The notes beneath the pieces were generated by a model. That model made no database searches, was not told the DNA's origin, and saw only the letters and a list, made by a program, of their open reading frames with translations. A stretch of DNA of 64,000 bases from assembly GCA_963756425.1 (NCBI GenBank), contig CAVWNW010000022.1, forward strand, positions 197,093 through 261,092, read 5' to 3'. The stretch is from DASQUK01 sp963756425. Its GTDB lineage: Bacteria > Actinomycetota > Acidimicrobiia > Acidimicrobiales > VFJN01. Made by a program: the position numbers and the translations under genes. This document shows positions 8,697-16,372 of this stretch, in pieces (the first letter of the stretch is position 1; each line of letters starts with the position of its first letter).

Positions 8697-9656
8697 TCAG
8701 CGATAGCGCTCGGTGTCGGGTGGCTTGCCGGCGTCCTGCACCTCGACGAGGTAACGCCAGGCATCGGGGGCGCTGCCGTCGAGGTCGACGAAGCCGTACT
8801 CCTTCGCCAGCTGGCCCGACGACAGCGACGCCTGGTTCCACCGCGAGACCTTCGGGTCGGCCGCCAGCGCCGTGACGGCGCGGCCGACGAAGCGTGGCGT
8901 CTCGGAGATGCCGAAGTGACCAGGGTCGGGATACGGCGGTGTGTGGGGGCGGGCGAGCACGTCACGCCAGTTGTCCTCGGTGACCTCGTAGGCCTCGAGC
9001 ATCATCTCTGACCGCAGCCAGCCCGGACTGAGCGCCACTGCAGTGCAGGCATGCGGGCCGAGCTCGTGTCCTTGGCTGAACGCGAGGCGGATCACGGCGC
9101 TCTTGGCCAGGTCGTAGAACACGGACAGGCGGTAGTTGGCGGCGTTGTACTCCGCGGTGCCGTCGGTCACCTCCACGACCAGGCCGCCGGGGTTGCGGAT
9201 GAGCAGGGGTAGTGCGAAGTGGCTGGTCACTAGGTGCGTCTCGATGGCGAGCCGCAACAGCCGGAGGCCGTTGGCCAGGTCGTGCTCCCAGATCGGCGTG
9301 TTCCATTGGACGAGCTTCTCGCCGCCCCAGATGTTGTTGACGAGGATGTCGAGCCGACCCGCCTCGGCGTCGATCTGCTCGACGAGTGCCGCCACCGCGT
9401 CCTGATCGAGGTGGTCGACGACCACTGCCGTTGCCGTGCCGCCGGCGGCGGCCACGAGCTCGGCGGTCTCCGCGATCGTCTCGGGCCGCTCGTACTCCGA
9501 CTGGCGCTCGGCTGTCGTACGGCCGGTCACGAACACGTGGGCCCCGGCGGCCCCGAGCTCGATGGCGATCCCCCGGCCGGCGCCACGCGTGGCACCGGCC
9601 ACGAGCGCGACCCTGCCGGCCAGGTCGGGCGGGGACCATGAAGATGGTTCGGTCAT
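8697..9656 (-). CDS. SDR family NAD(P)-dependent oxidoreductase
   Basis: A 319-aa short-chain dehydrogenase. The Rossmann glycine motif is AGATRGAGRGIAIELG near residues 17-32, the stabilising motif is LDILVNNIWGG (NNAG variant), and the catalytic Tyr-Lys is in SVFYDLAKSAV. C-terminal substrate-loop residues follow (LSPGWLRSEMMLEAYEVTED). ATG 9654-9656 (MTEPSSWSP) is chosen because the operator palindrome lies just upstream. It is divergent from a TetR gene; the shared 49-bp gap holds a perfect 9-bp-arm palindrome, so the dehydrogenase is very probably the target of that repressor. Substrate unknown. Confidence 0.93.
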   Translation of the reverse strand: MTEPSSWSPPDLAGRVALVAGATRGAGRGIAIELGAAGAHVFVTGRTTAERQSEYERPETIAETAELVAAAGGTATAVVVDHLDQDAVAALVEQIDAEAGRLDILVNNIWGGEKLVQWNTPIWEHDLANGLRLLRLAIETHLVTSHFALPLLIRNPGGLVVEVTDGTAEYNAANYRLSVFYDLAKSAVIRLAFSQGHELGPHACTAVALSPGWLRSEMMLEAYEVTEDNWRDVLARPHTPPYPDPGHFGISETPRFVGRAVTALAADPKVSRWNQASLSSGQLAKEYGFVDLDGSAPDAWRYLVEVQDAGKPPDTERYR

Positions 9657-9671
9657 CGGTGATACCTCGTA

Positions 9672-9693
9672 TATAAACGACTGTTCGTTTATA
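9672..9693. promoter_or_regulatory. Palindromic TetR operator between the SDR and TetR genes
   Basis: TATAAACGA (9672-9680), 4-base spacer CTGT, TCGTTTATA (9685-9693): a perfect inverted repeat with 9-bp arms. It sits in the 49-bp gap between the divergent start codons of the SDR (9656) and TetR (9706) genes, so one bound dimer would cover both promoters. Assignment to this TetR protein is by position and is not shown directly. Confidence 0.8.
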
Positions 9694-9705
9694 CTCCCAC
9701 GCGCC

Positions 9706-10296
9706 ATGCCGCGCAAGCGCACGATCCCCGACGAGGATCTCCTCGACGCCGCCCTCGGACTCGTGCGCGAGGTCGGCCCCGACGCCGTGAGCTTCGGCAG
9801 CCTCGCCGGCCGCGTGGACCTCGCGCCCTCGACATTGGTGCAGCGGTTCGGCTCGAAGCCCGCGCTGCTGCAGGCCGCTCTCCTCCGAGCCTGGGCGCAA
9901 CTCGAGGCGGCCACCGACCATGCCATCGCCGCCGCGCCGGACGGACCCGCCGGCGTTGTCGAGCTGCTGGTCTCGCTCACGGGCCAGTACGACGCGCACG
10001 ACTTCGCCGACCAGCTGCGGGTGCTGCGCGAGGACCTCCGTGACCCCGTCCTGCGCGAGCGGGGACAGGCGTGGTTCGCAACGTTGAGTGAGGCGGTCGA
10101 AGCGCGGCTGGTCGGTGCCAGCGGCAGGAACGGCGACCTCGGTCGGCTGGTCGTCGCCACGTGGCAGGGCACGCTCACCGTTTGGAGCTTCACCCGGGAT
10201 GCACCTGTGGTCGACGTCGTCAGCCACATGCTCGAGGAACTGCTCGGCCGACTGCTGCCCGAGGCGAGCCGTCCACGACGCGGCCGCGGCCGTTGA
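9706..10296 (+). CDS. TetR family transcriptional regulator (likely repressor of the adjacent SDR gene)
   Basis: A 196-aa TetR protein. The N-terminal helix-turn-helix spans about residues 10-50 (LLDAALGLVREVGPDAVSFG then LAGRVDLAPSTLVQRFGSK), and the C-terminal ligand/dimer domain contains RVLREDLRDPVLRERGQAW. Start ATG 9706 is the only one compatible with the operator at 9672-9693 lying upstream. The divergent arrangement with the SDR gene is the classical local-repressor design, with de-repression by the dehydrogenase substrate or a related aldehyde/ketone. That ligand is inference. Confidence 0.92.
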   Translation: MPRKRTIPDEDLLDAALGLVREVGPDAVSFGSLAGRVDLAPSTLVQRFGSKPALLQAALLRAWAQLEAATDHAIAAAPDGPAGVVELLVSLTGQYDAHDFADQLRVLREDLRDPVLRERGQAWFATLSEAVEARLVGASGRNGDLGRLVVATWQGTLTVWSFTRDAPVVDVVSHMLEELLGRLLPEASRPRRGRGR

Positions 10297-10411
10297 TGTC
10301 GTCCCCGACGGACGCCACTGCCCTGCGAGTCGGCGCTATTCCGGTTGTGACGTCTGCCGCAGGACGGGCGGCCATCGCCAGCGGCGGTCGGCCGCCACGC
10401 CGGGACCGGGC

Positions 10412-11176
10412 TCAGTCGTCCTGCAGCACGGCGAGGACGTTGCGGGCGGGATCGGTGAACCACGCGATCGGTGGGCTGTCGGGGTCCCGCAAGATGCCCC
10501 GGTCGTCCTGGGCGAAGCCGTCGTAGCGCTCGAACCGCACACCCCGCGCCGAGAGGTCCGCGACGGCGGCGCCGACGTCGGACACGGGGAAGTTGAGGAT
10601 CGTGAACGTCGCCGGCGCGTGATCCGGCTTCGGGTACACGAGCACGTCTCGCCCGCTGTGCAGGTGGAGCGTGAGCAGACCGTTGGCCTCGGACACCTCG
10701 AGCCCGAGCACACCCGCGTAGAACTCGTGCGCCGCCGCGAGGTCGTCGACCGAGAAGCCGCTGAACGCCGGCGCCGCGGCCAGCGTCCCCTCTGCTCGGC
10801 CAGCAGCGGGCGCGTGACCCGGATGGAGCTGGATGATCTGCACGTAGTTGCCGTCGGGATCGATGGCCGTGGCAAACAGACCGGGCTCACGCTCCTCGAG
10901 CTCGGCCTTCCACGTCACCCCCATGCCATCGAGGCGACGAACCACGGCCCGCGCATCGGCGACATCGAAGTTGAGGATCACCCGCCCAGGCTGCGGGTTC
11001 GAGCCGCTGACGTCTTCTCGACGATCGATGAGAATGGTGAAGCCGCCGAAGGTCAAGAGCCGATAGCCGTTGGTCTTGGTGTCCTGCTCCGGCTCGAACG
11101 CTGCGGCGTACCACGCGTCGAGCCGCTCGGGATCGGGGCTGGCCAGCAGCATGCTGTTCAGACGGGACTTCGTCAT
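10412..11176 (-). CDS. Two-domain VOC family (glyoxalase/bleomycin-resistance-like) protein
   Basis: 254 aa made of two tandem VOC domains. The first runs from about residue 8 (MLLASPDPERLDAWYAAAFE ... ATAIDPDGNYVQIIQLHPG) and the second from about residue 138 (FSVDDLAAAHEFYAGVLGLE ... AWFTDPARNVLAVLQDD). Such pairs form one beta-barrel active site that usually binds a divalent metal and a small molecule. Start ATG 11174-11176 (MTKSRLNSM) is preceded by gaggaggaacactc, a strong ribosome site. It is divergent from the ECF sigma factor across 146 bp, an arrangement common for VOC genes controlled by SnoaL-type ECF factors. Substrate unknown. Confidence 0.9.
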   Translation of the reverse strand: MTKSRLNSMLLASPDPERLDAWYAAAFEPEQDTKTNGYRLLTFGGFTILIDRREDVSGSNPQPGRVILNFDVADARAVVRRLDGMGVTWKAELEEREPGLFATAIDPDGNYVQIIQLHPGHAPAAGRAEGTLAAAPAFSGFSVDDLAAAHEFYAGVLGLEVSEANGLLTLHLHSGRDVLVYPKPDHAPATFTILNFPVSDVGAAVADLSARGVRFERYDGFAQDDRGILRDPDSPPIAWFTDPARNVLAVLQDD

Positions 11177-11322
11177 GAGTGTTCCTCCTCGAGATGCAGC
11201 AGTTGCTTCCTCGAGAACTTGGACCCACGCGCCAGCCGCAATTCGTCGCCCGCGATGAATTCCCGCCTCGGCGGGGGTCGTACTAACAGGGCGCCGAATG
11301 CCGAGGCAAAGGAGCGCGACCC

Positions 11323-12327
11323 GTGACCGACCTCGCACATACCCTCAACGCCGACGACGTTTCCGTGGCCAGTGAGCTCGAGCGCCACCGGCCGGGGCTG
11401 ACCGCCCACTGCTACCGCATGCTGGGGTCGGTGTTCGAAGCCGAAGACGCGCTGCAGGAGACGTTCATCCGGGCCTGGCGGGGATTCGATCGCTTCGAGG
11501 GGCGCGCCGCGCTGAGGTCCTGGCTGTACCGAATAGCCACCAACGTCTGCGTCGACATGCTCAACGGACGAGCCCGACGCGCGCTCCCCATGAGCCTGGT
11601 GCCGCCGTCATCGGGCGACAGCGACCTCGGCCCGCCCATCACCGAGTCCGCCTGGGTGACGCCGATCGCAGACGGCCGGGCCATCGCTCCCAGCATCGAC
11701 CCCGCCGAGTCGGTCGCCGCCCGCGACGGCATTCGACTCGCGTTCATCGCCGCCCTCCAGCATCTCCAACCCAAGCCGCGGGCCGTGCTGCTCCTCCGTG
11801 ATGTGCTCGGCTGGCACGCGGACGAGGTCGCCGACGCACTCGGCACCACGGTCACCGCCGTACACAGCATGCTCCGACGCGCCCGCCGCACCATGGCCGA
11901 ACGCGACACCACGCGTGACAACGGGCCTGCGCTCGGCGAGTCGGAGTGGAACCTCGTCGCCCGCTACGTCGATGCGTTCCAACGCTTCGACGTCGACGCC
12001 CTCGTCGCCCTCCTGCGCGACGACGCAAGCCTGTCGATGCCCCCGATCCCCGGCTGGCTGCGCGGCCGGAAGGCGATCGCTCAGTACTGGCGAGGCCCCG
12101 GTTCGGCCTGCCGCGGTTCGCGCTTGGTACGAACGCGCGCGAACGGGGTGCCCGCGTTCGCCTCGTACCGGCCCGCCGCCGACGGGAGCTACCGACCCTT
12201 CGCCATCCAGGTCATCGAAATCGCTGACGGCCACATCACCGGCTTGCACGCATTCCTCGAACCGCGGCTCTTCCCGCTGTTCGAGCTACCCGACCACCTC
12301 AGCGCGCACCGCCACGCCGTCGTTTGA
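11323..12327 (+). CDS. ECF-type RNA polymerase sigma-70 factor with C-terminal SnoaL-like domain
   Basis: 334 aa. Region sigma2 spans about residues 15-90 (CYRMLGSVFEAEDALQETFI, then ALRSWLYRIATNVCVDMLNG) and sigma4 about 140-195 (PRAVLLLRDVLGWHADEVAD, TAVHSMLRRARRTM). A SnoaL/NTF2-like C-terminal domain follows (YVDAFQRFDVDALVALLRDD, SMPPIPGWLRGRKAIAQYW). This fused architecture belongs to ECF groups in which the extension replaces a separate anti-sigma factor and senses a signal. The GTG start at 11323 follows aaaggagcgcgaccc, an excellent ribosome site. Surrounding VOC, SnoaL, DinB and SRPBCC genes are plausible regulon members. Confidence 0.92.
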   Translation: MTDLAHTLNADDVSVASELERHRPGLTAHCYRMLGSVFEAEDALQETFIRAWRGFDRFEGRAALRSWLYRIATNVCVDMLNGRARRALPMSLVPPSSGDSDLGPPITESAWVTPIADGRAIAPSIDPAESVAARDGIRLAFIAALQHLQPKPRAVLLLRDVLGWHADEVADALGTTVTAVHSMLRRARRTMAERDTTRDNGPALGESEWNLVARYVDAFQRFDVDALVALLRDDASLSMPPIPGWLRGRKAIAQYWRGPGSACRGSRLVRTRANGVPAFASYRPAADGSYRPFAIQVIEIADGHITGLHAFLEPRLFPLFELPDHLSAHRHAVV

Positions 12328-12443
12328 GACCACGGCTCCTATCCACCAGGTTGCTGCCGGCTGTTCGGGCCCCAGGCGCGCGCGGCATGGTTGATTCACT
12401 CGTGAGCAACTGAACCTCCGCATGTGAGGAAGGAGAGCTGCGG

Positions 12444-13238
12444 ATGAGCGAGCGCACCGAATACGGTCCCGGCGAGTTCTGCTGGGTGGAGCTGGCTTCG
12501 CCGGACGTGGACGCGGCGGCGGCGTTCTACGGCGAGCTGCTCGGCTGGAAGCGTGAGCGATACGAGCCCGATCCCGACGGCTACTGGTATTTCCGGCAAG
12601 ACGGGAAGCTGGTGGCCGGCCTCGAGACGTTCCGGATGGACGGCCAGGTCCCCGCTTGGCTGGGGTACGTCAGGGTGGATGACGTGGCGGCGACCGCCGG
12701 CAAGGTCGGCGACGCCGGAGGGACGGTCCTCGCGGAGCCGCTCGATGTCCCCGGCGGAGCAGGGTCGCTGGCCGTCTGCCGGGACACAGAGGGAGCCGCG
12801 TTCGCCCTGTGGCAGCAGGGCGAGTTGAAGGGTGCCCAGCTCGTCAACGAGCCGGGCAGCTGGACCTGGAACAACCTCCTGACTCGCGACGTGGACGCGG
12901 CGATGGACTTCTACAGCCGGGTGTTCGGCTGGACGGCAACGCAGCCGGAGGGCGCCCCCGACTTCATCTGGAACTGGCATGTCGACGGGCAGCGCTGGCC
13001 CGAGGGGATGGCAGGGCTGATGCGCATGGGGACGGAGATGCCGCCCTACGTGCCGCCGCATTGGCAGGTGTACTTCATGGTCGAGAGCGTGGATGCGGCG
13101 GTGGAGCGCAACAACGCCGGCGGCGGGTCCCTGATCTACGGTCCGATCGACATACCCATCGCAAGGATGGCCTCGGTCGTCGATCCGCAGGGGGCGAACG
13201 TCGCGCTGCTCGAGTCGCGCTACCCCGAGCCGCGGTGA
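12444..13238 (+). CDS. VOC family protein with two glyoxalase-like domains
   Basis: 264 aa with two VOC modules: residues ~10-125 (FCWVELASPDVDAAAAFYGE ... CRDTEGAAFALWQ) and ~140-260 (WNNLLTRDVDAAMDFYSRVF ... SVVDPQGANVALLES). This is the arrangement of the actinobacterial 27-kDa antigen/CFP30B-like glyoxalase group. Ribosome site ggaaggagag lies 7-8 bases before ATG 12444. It follows the ECF sigma gene in the same direction (116-bp gap) and is followed by a SnoaL-like gene. Probably a small-molecule or electrophile detoxification enzyme; the substrate cannot be inferred. Confidence 0.9.
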   Translation: MSERTEYGPGEFCWVELASPDVDAAAAFYGELLGWKRERYEPDPDGYWYFRQDGKLVAGLETFRMDGQVPAWLGYVRVDDVAATAGKVGDAGGTVLAEPLDVPGGAGSLAVCRDTEGAAFALWQQGELKGAQLVNEPGSWTWNNLLTRDVDAAMDFYSRVFGWTATQPEGAPDFIWNWHVDGQRWPEGMAGLMRMGTEMPPYVPPHWQVYFMVESVDAAVERNNAGGGSLIYGPIDIPIARMASVVDPQGANVALLESRYPEPR

Positions 13239-13316
13239 ACGGAGCCCCGGATCTGCGACCTGAGCCGCACCCGCAGGTCCGGCGTGCCAGCGCGCTGGCG
13301 TGCTATCCCGTCACGG

Positions 13317-13688
13317 GTGACCGACGGCAAGACTCTGGTGGCGGCGTTCGTGGACCGGTTGGACCGGCGGGACTGGGCAGGGTTCGCGGAGCTGTTGGCG
13401 CCCGATGTCGTCTACGAGCTGCCGCAGACCCGGGAACGCATCCGAGGCCGCGACCGCTACGTGCGGTTCAACGCCGAGTACCCGGGCGACTGGCGCATCG
13501 AGCCCCAGGTCGTCCTGGGTGACGACGCGCACGGCGCGCTGGTGTTCCGCTGGACCCTCGACGGCGAGTCGTCGCTCGCCGTCGCCTTCTTCGAACACGA
13601 CGGCTCGATGATCACGAAGATCACCGACTTCTGGCCCGAGCCCTACGACCCGCCTCCCGGCCGGGAGCACCTCGTCGAACGCTGGTGA
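13317..13688 (+). CDS. SnoaL-like (NTF2 fold) polyketide-cyclase family protein
   Basis: About 123 aa with the NTF2-like pattern: VAAFVDRLDRRDWAGFAELL, PDVVYELPQTRERIRGRDRY, VLGDDAHGALVFRWTLDG and SSLAVAFFEHDGSMITKI. I prefer GTG 13317 (VTDGKTLVAAF) to the upstream ATG 13284, because the family begins just before the first helix and the preceding residues are arginine/proline-rich. Family members include ketosteroid-isomerase-like enzymes and many uncharacterised binding proteins. It is 78 bp downstream of the VOC gene and convergent with the DinB-like gene. Confidence 0.82.
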   Translation: MTDGKTLVAAFVDRLDRRDWAGFAELLAPDVVYELPQTRERIRGRDRYVRFNAEYPGDWRIEPQVVLGDDAHGALVFRWTLDGESSLAVAFFEHDGSMITKITDFWPEPYDPPPGREHLVERW

Positions 13689-13719
13689 TCAGGCCGGGCC
13701 GACACCGCGACCGACGCGT

Positions 13720-14271
13720 CTATGGGTTGCGGCCGATGAACGCCAGCAGCCTGGTCTGGACGTCGGCGTCGTCGGGCACATCGACGCGTGGCCCGTAGTG
13801 GCCGCTCTGGCGCAGTACATCGTCCATCGGCTGCATGGCCTCGAGCATCTCGGCGCACTTGTCGGGGTCCAGCGTCTCGTCCTGCCCGGTGGCGCGGGCA
13901 AGATCCCAGCGGTGGAGGAACACGTCGCCGGTGTAGATCATGTCGATGGCCTGTCCGAGTGGCATCCGGCCGATGTGCGGGAGCTCGTGCTCGCGCTCGG
14001 CGGTGACCGGGTCGTCGAGCAGTGCCTGCACGGCGTCGGTCTGGGTGCGCCAGGCGCCGACCGGATCGTCGTCGACCGACGGACCGGCAGCCAGCGTGAT
14101 CCCGGCCGCCCCCTGGAGGAAGGCAGGGAACCACTCGACGAGATGCCGGACGACGTCGCGGGCGACCCAGCCTTCCGGCGGCGCGGGGTAGTCCCACGCC
14201 GCCGGGGCAGTTCCCTCGACCGTCGCCGTGAACCCGGCGGCGATGCGCCGGTGCTCGTCGGCGGCGCCCAT
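13720..14271 (-). CDS. TIGR03086-type DinB/maleylpyruvate isomerase-like metal-binding protein
   Basis: 183 aa, starting MGAADEHRRIAAGFTATVEG. The four-helix DinB/MDMPI fold is indicated by GWVARDVVRHLVEWFPAFLQ (first metal-ligand His in RHLVEW) and MIYTGDVFLHRWDLARATGQ (second His-rich motif, FLHRWDLA). These proteins bind a divalent metal and in Actinomycetota are often mycothiol-linked. The ATG (14269-14271) shares one base with the stop of the upstream SRPBCC gene, making the last gene of an ArsR-SRPBCC-DinB operon. Specific reaction unknown. Confidence 0.88.
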   Translation of the reverse strand: MGAADEHRRIAAGFTATVEGTAPAAWDYPAPPEGWVARDVVRHLVEWFPAFLQGAAGITLAAGPSVDDDPVGAWRTQTDAVQALLDDPVTAEREHELPHIGRMPLGQAIDMIYTGDVFLHRWDLARATGQDETLDPDKCAEMLEAMQPMDDVLRQSGHYGPRVDVPDDADVQTRLLAFIGRNP

Positions 14272-14756
14272 CACAGCTCGGCGAGGAGGGCGTCGAGCTT
14301 GGCGTAGCCCTCCTCGACGCCGGTTTCCATGCCGCTGGCCAGCCATTGGTCGCGGCCCTCGAAGCTGTCGGTGAGCGATTGGGCGTGCAGGCGGGTCCGG
14401 CCGTCGCCGAGGTCCTCGAACCGCAGCGTCTCGAGGGCGACACCGTCGGGCTCGCCGTCATAGGTGAAGGTCTGGACGATGCGATCGTCGCCAACCTCGT
14501 GGAAGCAGCCGTGGAAGCCGTATTCCTCGCCGTCGCGGCCGGCGACGTAGCGCCAACGGCCGCCGGTGGTGGCGTCCCAGTCGAGGATCTTGGTTTCCAT
14601 CCCGTTGGGGCCGACCCAGCGAGCGAACAGCTCGGGGTCGGTGTGGGCCCGCATCAGCTGCGCCGGGGTGGCGTCGAAGTCGCGGGTCATGCGGATGATC
14701 GGCACGCTCGGGTCTGCCTCGATCGAGACCTGGTAGCGGCTGCTGCTGGCGTTCAT
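14271..14756 (-). CDS. SRPBCC (AHSA1/START-like) domain protein
   Basis: 161 aa with the AHSA1-like signature: IIRMTRDFDATPAQLMRAHT, ELFARWVGPNGMETKILDWD, GGRWRYVAGRDGEEYGFHGC and a C-terminal helix with GMETGVEEGYAKLDALL. Start ATG 14754-14756 overlaps the ArsR stop by four bases (ATGA), so the two are translationally coupled. ArsR-AHSA1 pairs are extremely common in bacteria. The small hydrophobic-cavity protein is thought to bind lipophilic ligands, but the biological role is generally unknown. Its stop shares a base with the following DinB-like start. Confidence 0.93.
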   Translation of the reverse strand: MNASSSRYQVSIEADPSVPIIRMTRDFDATPAQLMRAHTDPELFARWVGPNGMETKILDWDATTGGRWRYVAGRDGEEYGFHGCFHEVGDDRIVQTFTYDGEPDGVALETLRFEDLGDGRTRLHAQSLTDSFEGRDQWLASGMETGVEEGYAKLDALLAEL

Positions 14757-15118
14757 GACGCGGCTCCTTGCTCCTGTCGGGGGTGGGTTGGTTCTGCGTC
14801 GTCCCGCATCTCGGCGAGGACGACGTCCAGGCGCTCGTAGCGCTCCTGGGCCTGTTGGCGGTAGCGCTCGATCCATTTCGTCATCAGCTCGAACACCTCC
14901 GCCTCGAGATGGCACGGCCGCCGCTGGGCGTCCCTGGTCTGGCTCACCAGACCTGCGTCGGCCAGCACCTTGATGTGCTTGGACACCGCCTGGATGGAGA
15001 CCTCGTAGGGCTCGGCCAGCTCCCCCACGGTGGCGTCGGACACGGCCAGGCGGGCCACGATGTCGCGCCTGGTCGGATCGGCGAGGGCGGAGAAGACTCG
15101 AGACAGCTGGTCGTCCAC
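14753..15118 (-). CDS. ArsR family helix-turn-helix transcriptional regulator
   Basis: 121 aa winged-helix ArsR protein: SRVFSALADPTRRDIVARLA, then VGELAEPYEVSIQAVSKHIK (recognition helix), VLADAGLVSQTRDAQRRPCH and a long C-terminal helix. No Cys metal-binding pair like CxC is seen, so it belongs to the non-metal AHSA1-linked ArsR group. GTG 15116-15118 is chosen because AGGAG lies 7 bases upstream. Two near-identical palindromes lie in its leader (15127-15151 and 15172-15196), which suggests tight autoregulation. It heads the ArsR-SRPBCC-DinB operon. Confidence 0.92.
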   Translation of the reverse strand: MDDQLSRVFSALADPTRRDIVARLAVSDATVGELAEPYEVSIQAVSKHIKVLADAGLVSQTRDAQRRPCHLEAEVFELMTKWIERYRQQAQERYERLDVVLAEMRDDAEPTHPRQEQGAAS

Positions 15119-15126
15119 CAGGACGC

Positions 15127-15196
15127 TCCTTGTCAACCGGATGGTTGAAGACAACCTACGCCGGCATAGCCTCCTTGTCAACCAACTGGTTGAAGA
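15127..15196. repeat. Duplicated palindromic ArsR operator and ribosome-site unit
   Basis: Two 25-bp direct repeats (15127-15151 and 15172-15196, 45 bp apart) differ mainly at the 4-base centre. Each contains an inverted repeat: CAACC-GGAT-GGTTG (15134-15147) and CAACC-AACT-GGTTG (15179-15192). On the minus strand each unit also carries CAAGGAG, so the ribosome-binding site is duplicated too. The outer copy is followed by ATGCCGGCGTAG, a three-codon open frame. Both copies lie between the ArsR start (15118) and the CHAD stop (15232). Confidence 0.8.
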
Positions 15197-15231
15197 AGCG
15201 CTCCATTGGCCAGAACCCGGGCTCGCCGGTG

Positions 15232-16311
15232 TCAGCCGGCGCCGGTGGCTCGCAGCTCGCCGATGAGGTCGGCCTTGGCCGGGTGGAGGCGGGCAGGGAG
15301 GGCGGCCTCGCCGGCGCGGTCGCGTAGCTGCTCGAGGTCGAGGGCGTCGAGGTCGTCGGCCGGGGGGAAGAGGTCGGCCAGGCCGCCGACGGCCTTCTCC
15401 GCGCCGGCGTCCCGCCACAGTCGCCAGTACGCGCCCATGCGGTCGTTGTACGCCCTGGGCTGCTCGGCGTAGAGGCGGACGCCGAGGCGCGTGGCCCGGC
15501 GCTCGAGCTGGCCACGGCGTTCCTCGGCCAGCGCACAGGCGGCACGGACCGGGGTCCGGCCGCCGAACCGGTCCGGCGAGGCGCGGAGACGCTCGCAGAT
15601 CACCACGAGGTCGTGGGCGTCTCCGAGGGCGTCGGAGAGGTCGTGGAACCGATCGTCGAACGGCTCCAGGATCGACGGCGCGGCGTCGCTCAGCAGCCGG
15701 ACGTGGTACCAGGCGTCCTTGGTCCGCTTGCGCCACTCGTGCATGGCGGTGGGATCGGACCGGCGGTCGAGGCGGACCGCTGCCAGGGCCCGCCGGCCGG
15801 CCCGGTAGGTCCTCCCGAGGCCGGGCCCGACCGCAGCCCACCCGCGGGCGTCGAGCTCGGCCCGACCGACCTGCCGCCGGCCCGTGCGGAACATGTCCGC
15901 GGCGGTCTCGACCCGGAGCCGCCGATCCCGGGCATTGCTGGCACTGTCGGCGGCCGCGGCGAGGCCCGCGCGCACGACGCCGAGACCGCCCTCGGGGAGC
16001 CGATCGAGAGAGGCCGCCACGAGGTCGTCGAACGTGGCGAGCGTGGCATGAGCGTCGCGAATGGCTGACAGCTCGCGCCCGGCGTCGCGGAACGACTGGT
16101 TCGCCGGGCCGTAGGCACGACCGAGCGCGGGCCGGACGAGACGAAGCAGCCCGTGTAGCTTCTTCGCTCGCTTCCGGCAGTCGTGCACCGTGGCCTCGAG
16201 GTCGTGCTCCTGGACCCGCTCGAGCGCCGAGGCCGCCCCTTTGACCTGCTCGTCGGTGATGCGGCGAACGGCCTCGGGAACCGTCTCGTCGCGGTCGAAG
16301 GCATATCCCAT
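15232..16311 (-). CDS. CHAD domain-containing protein
   Basis: 359 aa, mostly alpha-helical. It has the two CHAD half-domains with their conserved basic helices: HDCRKRAKKLHGLLRLVRPA near residues 43-62 and HEWRKRTKDAWYHVRLL near 190-206, plus LSDALGDAHDLVVICERL. CHAD domains have conserved His/Arg/Lys patches that bind inorganic polyphosphate and often co-occur with CYTH phosphatases; no CYTH gene is visible here. The start MGYAFDRDETVPEAV is typical. It stands alone between ArsR and TetR genes. A polyphosphate-granule association is family knowledge and not shown here. Confidence 0.92.
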   Translation of the reverse strand: MGYAFDRDETVPEAVRRITDEQVKGAASALERVQEHDLEATVHDCRKRAKKLHGLLRLVRPALGRAYGPANQSFRDAGRELSAIRDAHATLATFDDLVAASLDRLPEGGLGVVRAGLAAAADSASNARDRRLRVETAADMFRTGRRQVGRAELDARGWAAVGPGLGRTYRAGRRALAAVRLDRRSDPTAMHEWRKRTKDAWYHVRLLSDAAPSILEPFDDRFHDLSDALGDAHDLVVICERLRASPDRFGGRTPVRAACALAEERRGQLERRATRLGVRLYAEQPRAYNDRMGAYWRLWRDAGAEKAVGGLADLFPPADDLDALDLEQLRDRAGEAALPARLHPAKADLIGELRATGAG

Positions 16312-16372
16312 GCCGGCCCCCTTCCCGGTGCCACGCCCGGGAACCCGGGAGTTTGAGCGACCTCGGGCAGCC

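Noticed and set aside
8962..10227. Long minus-strand open frame spanning the SDR and TetR genes
   Set aside because: It overlaps two well-supported genes, lacks any motif, and is explained by third-position GC bias.
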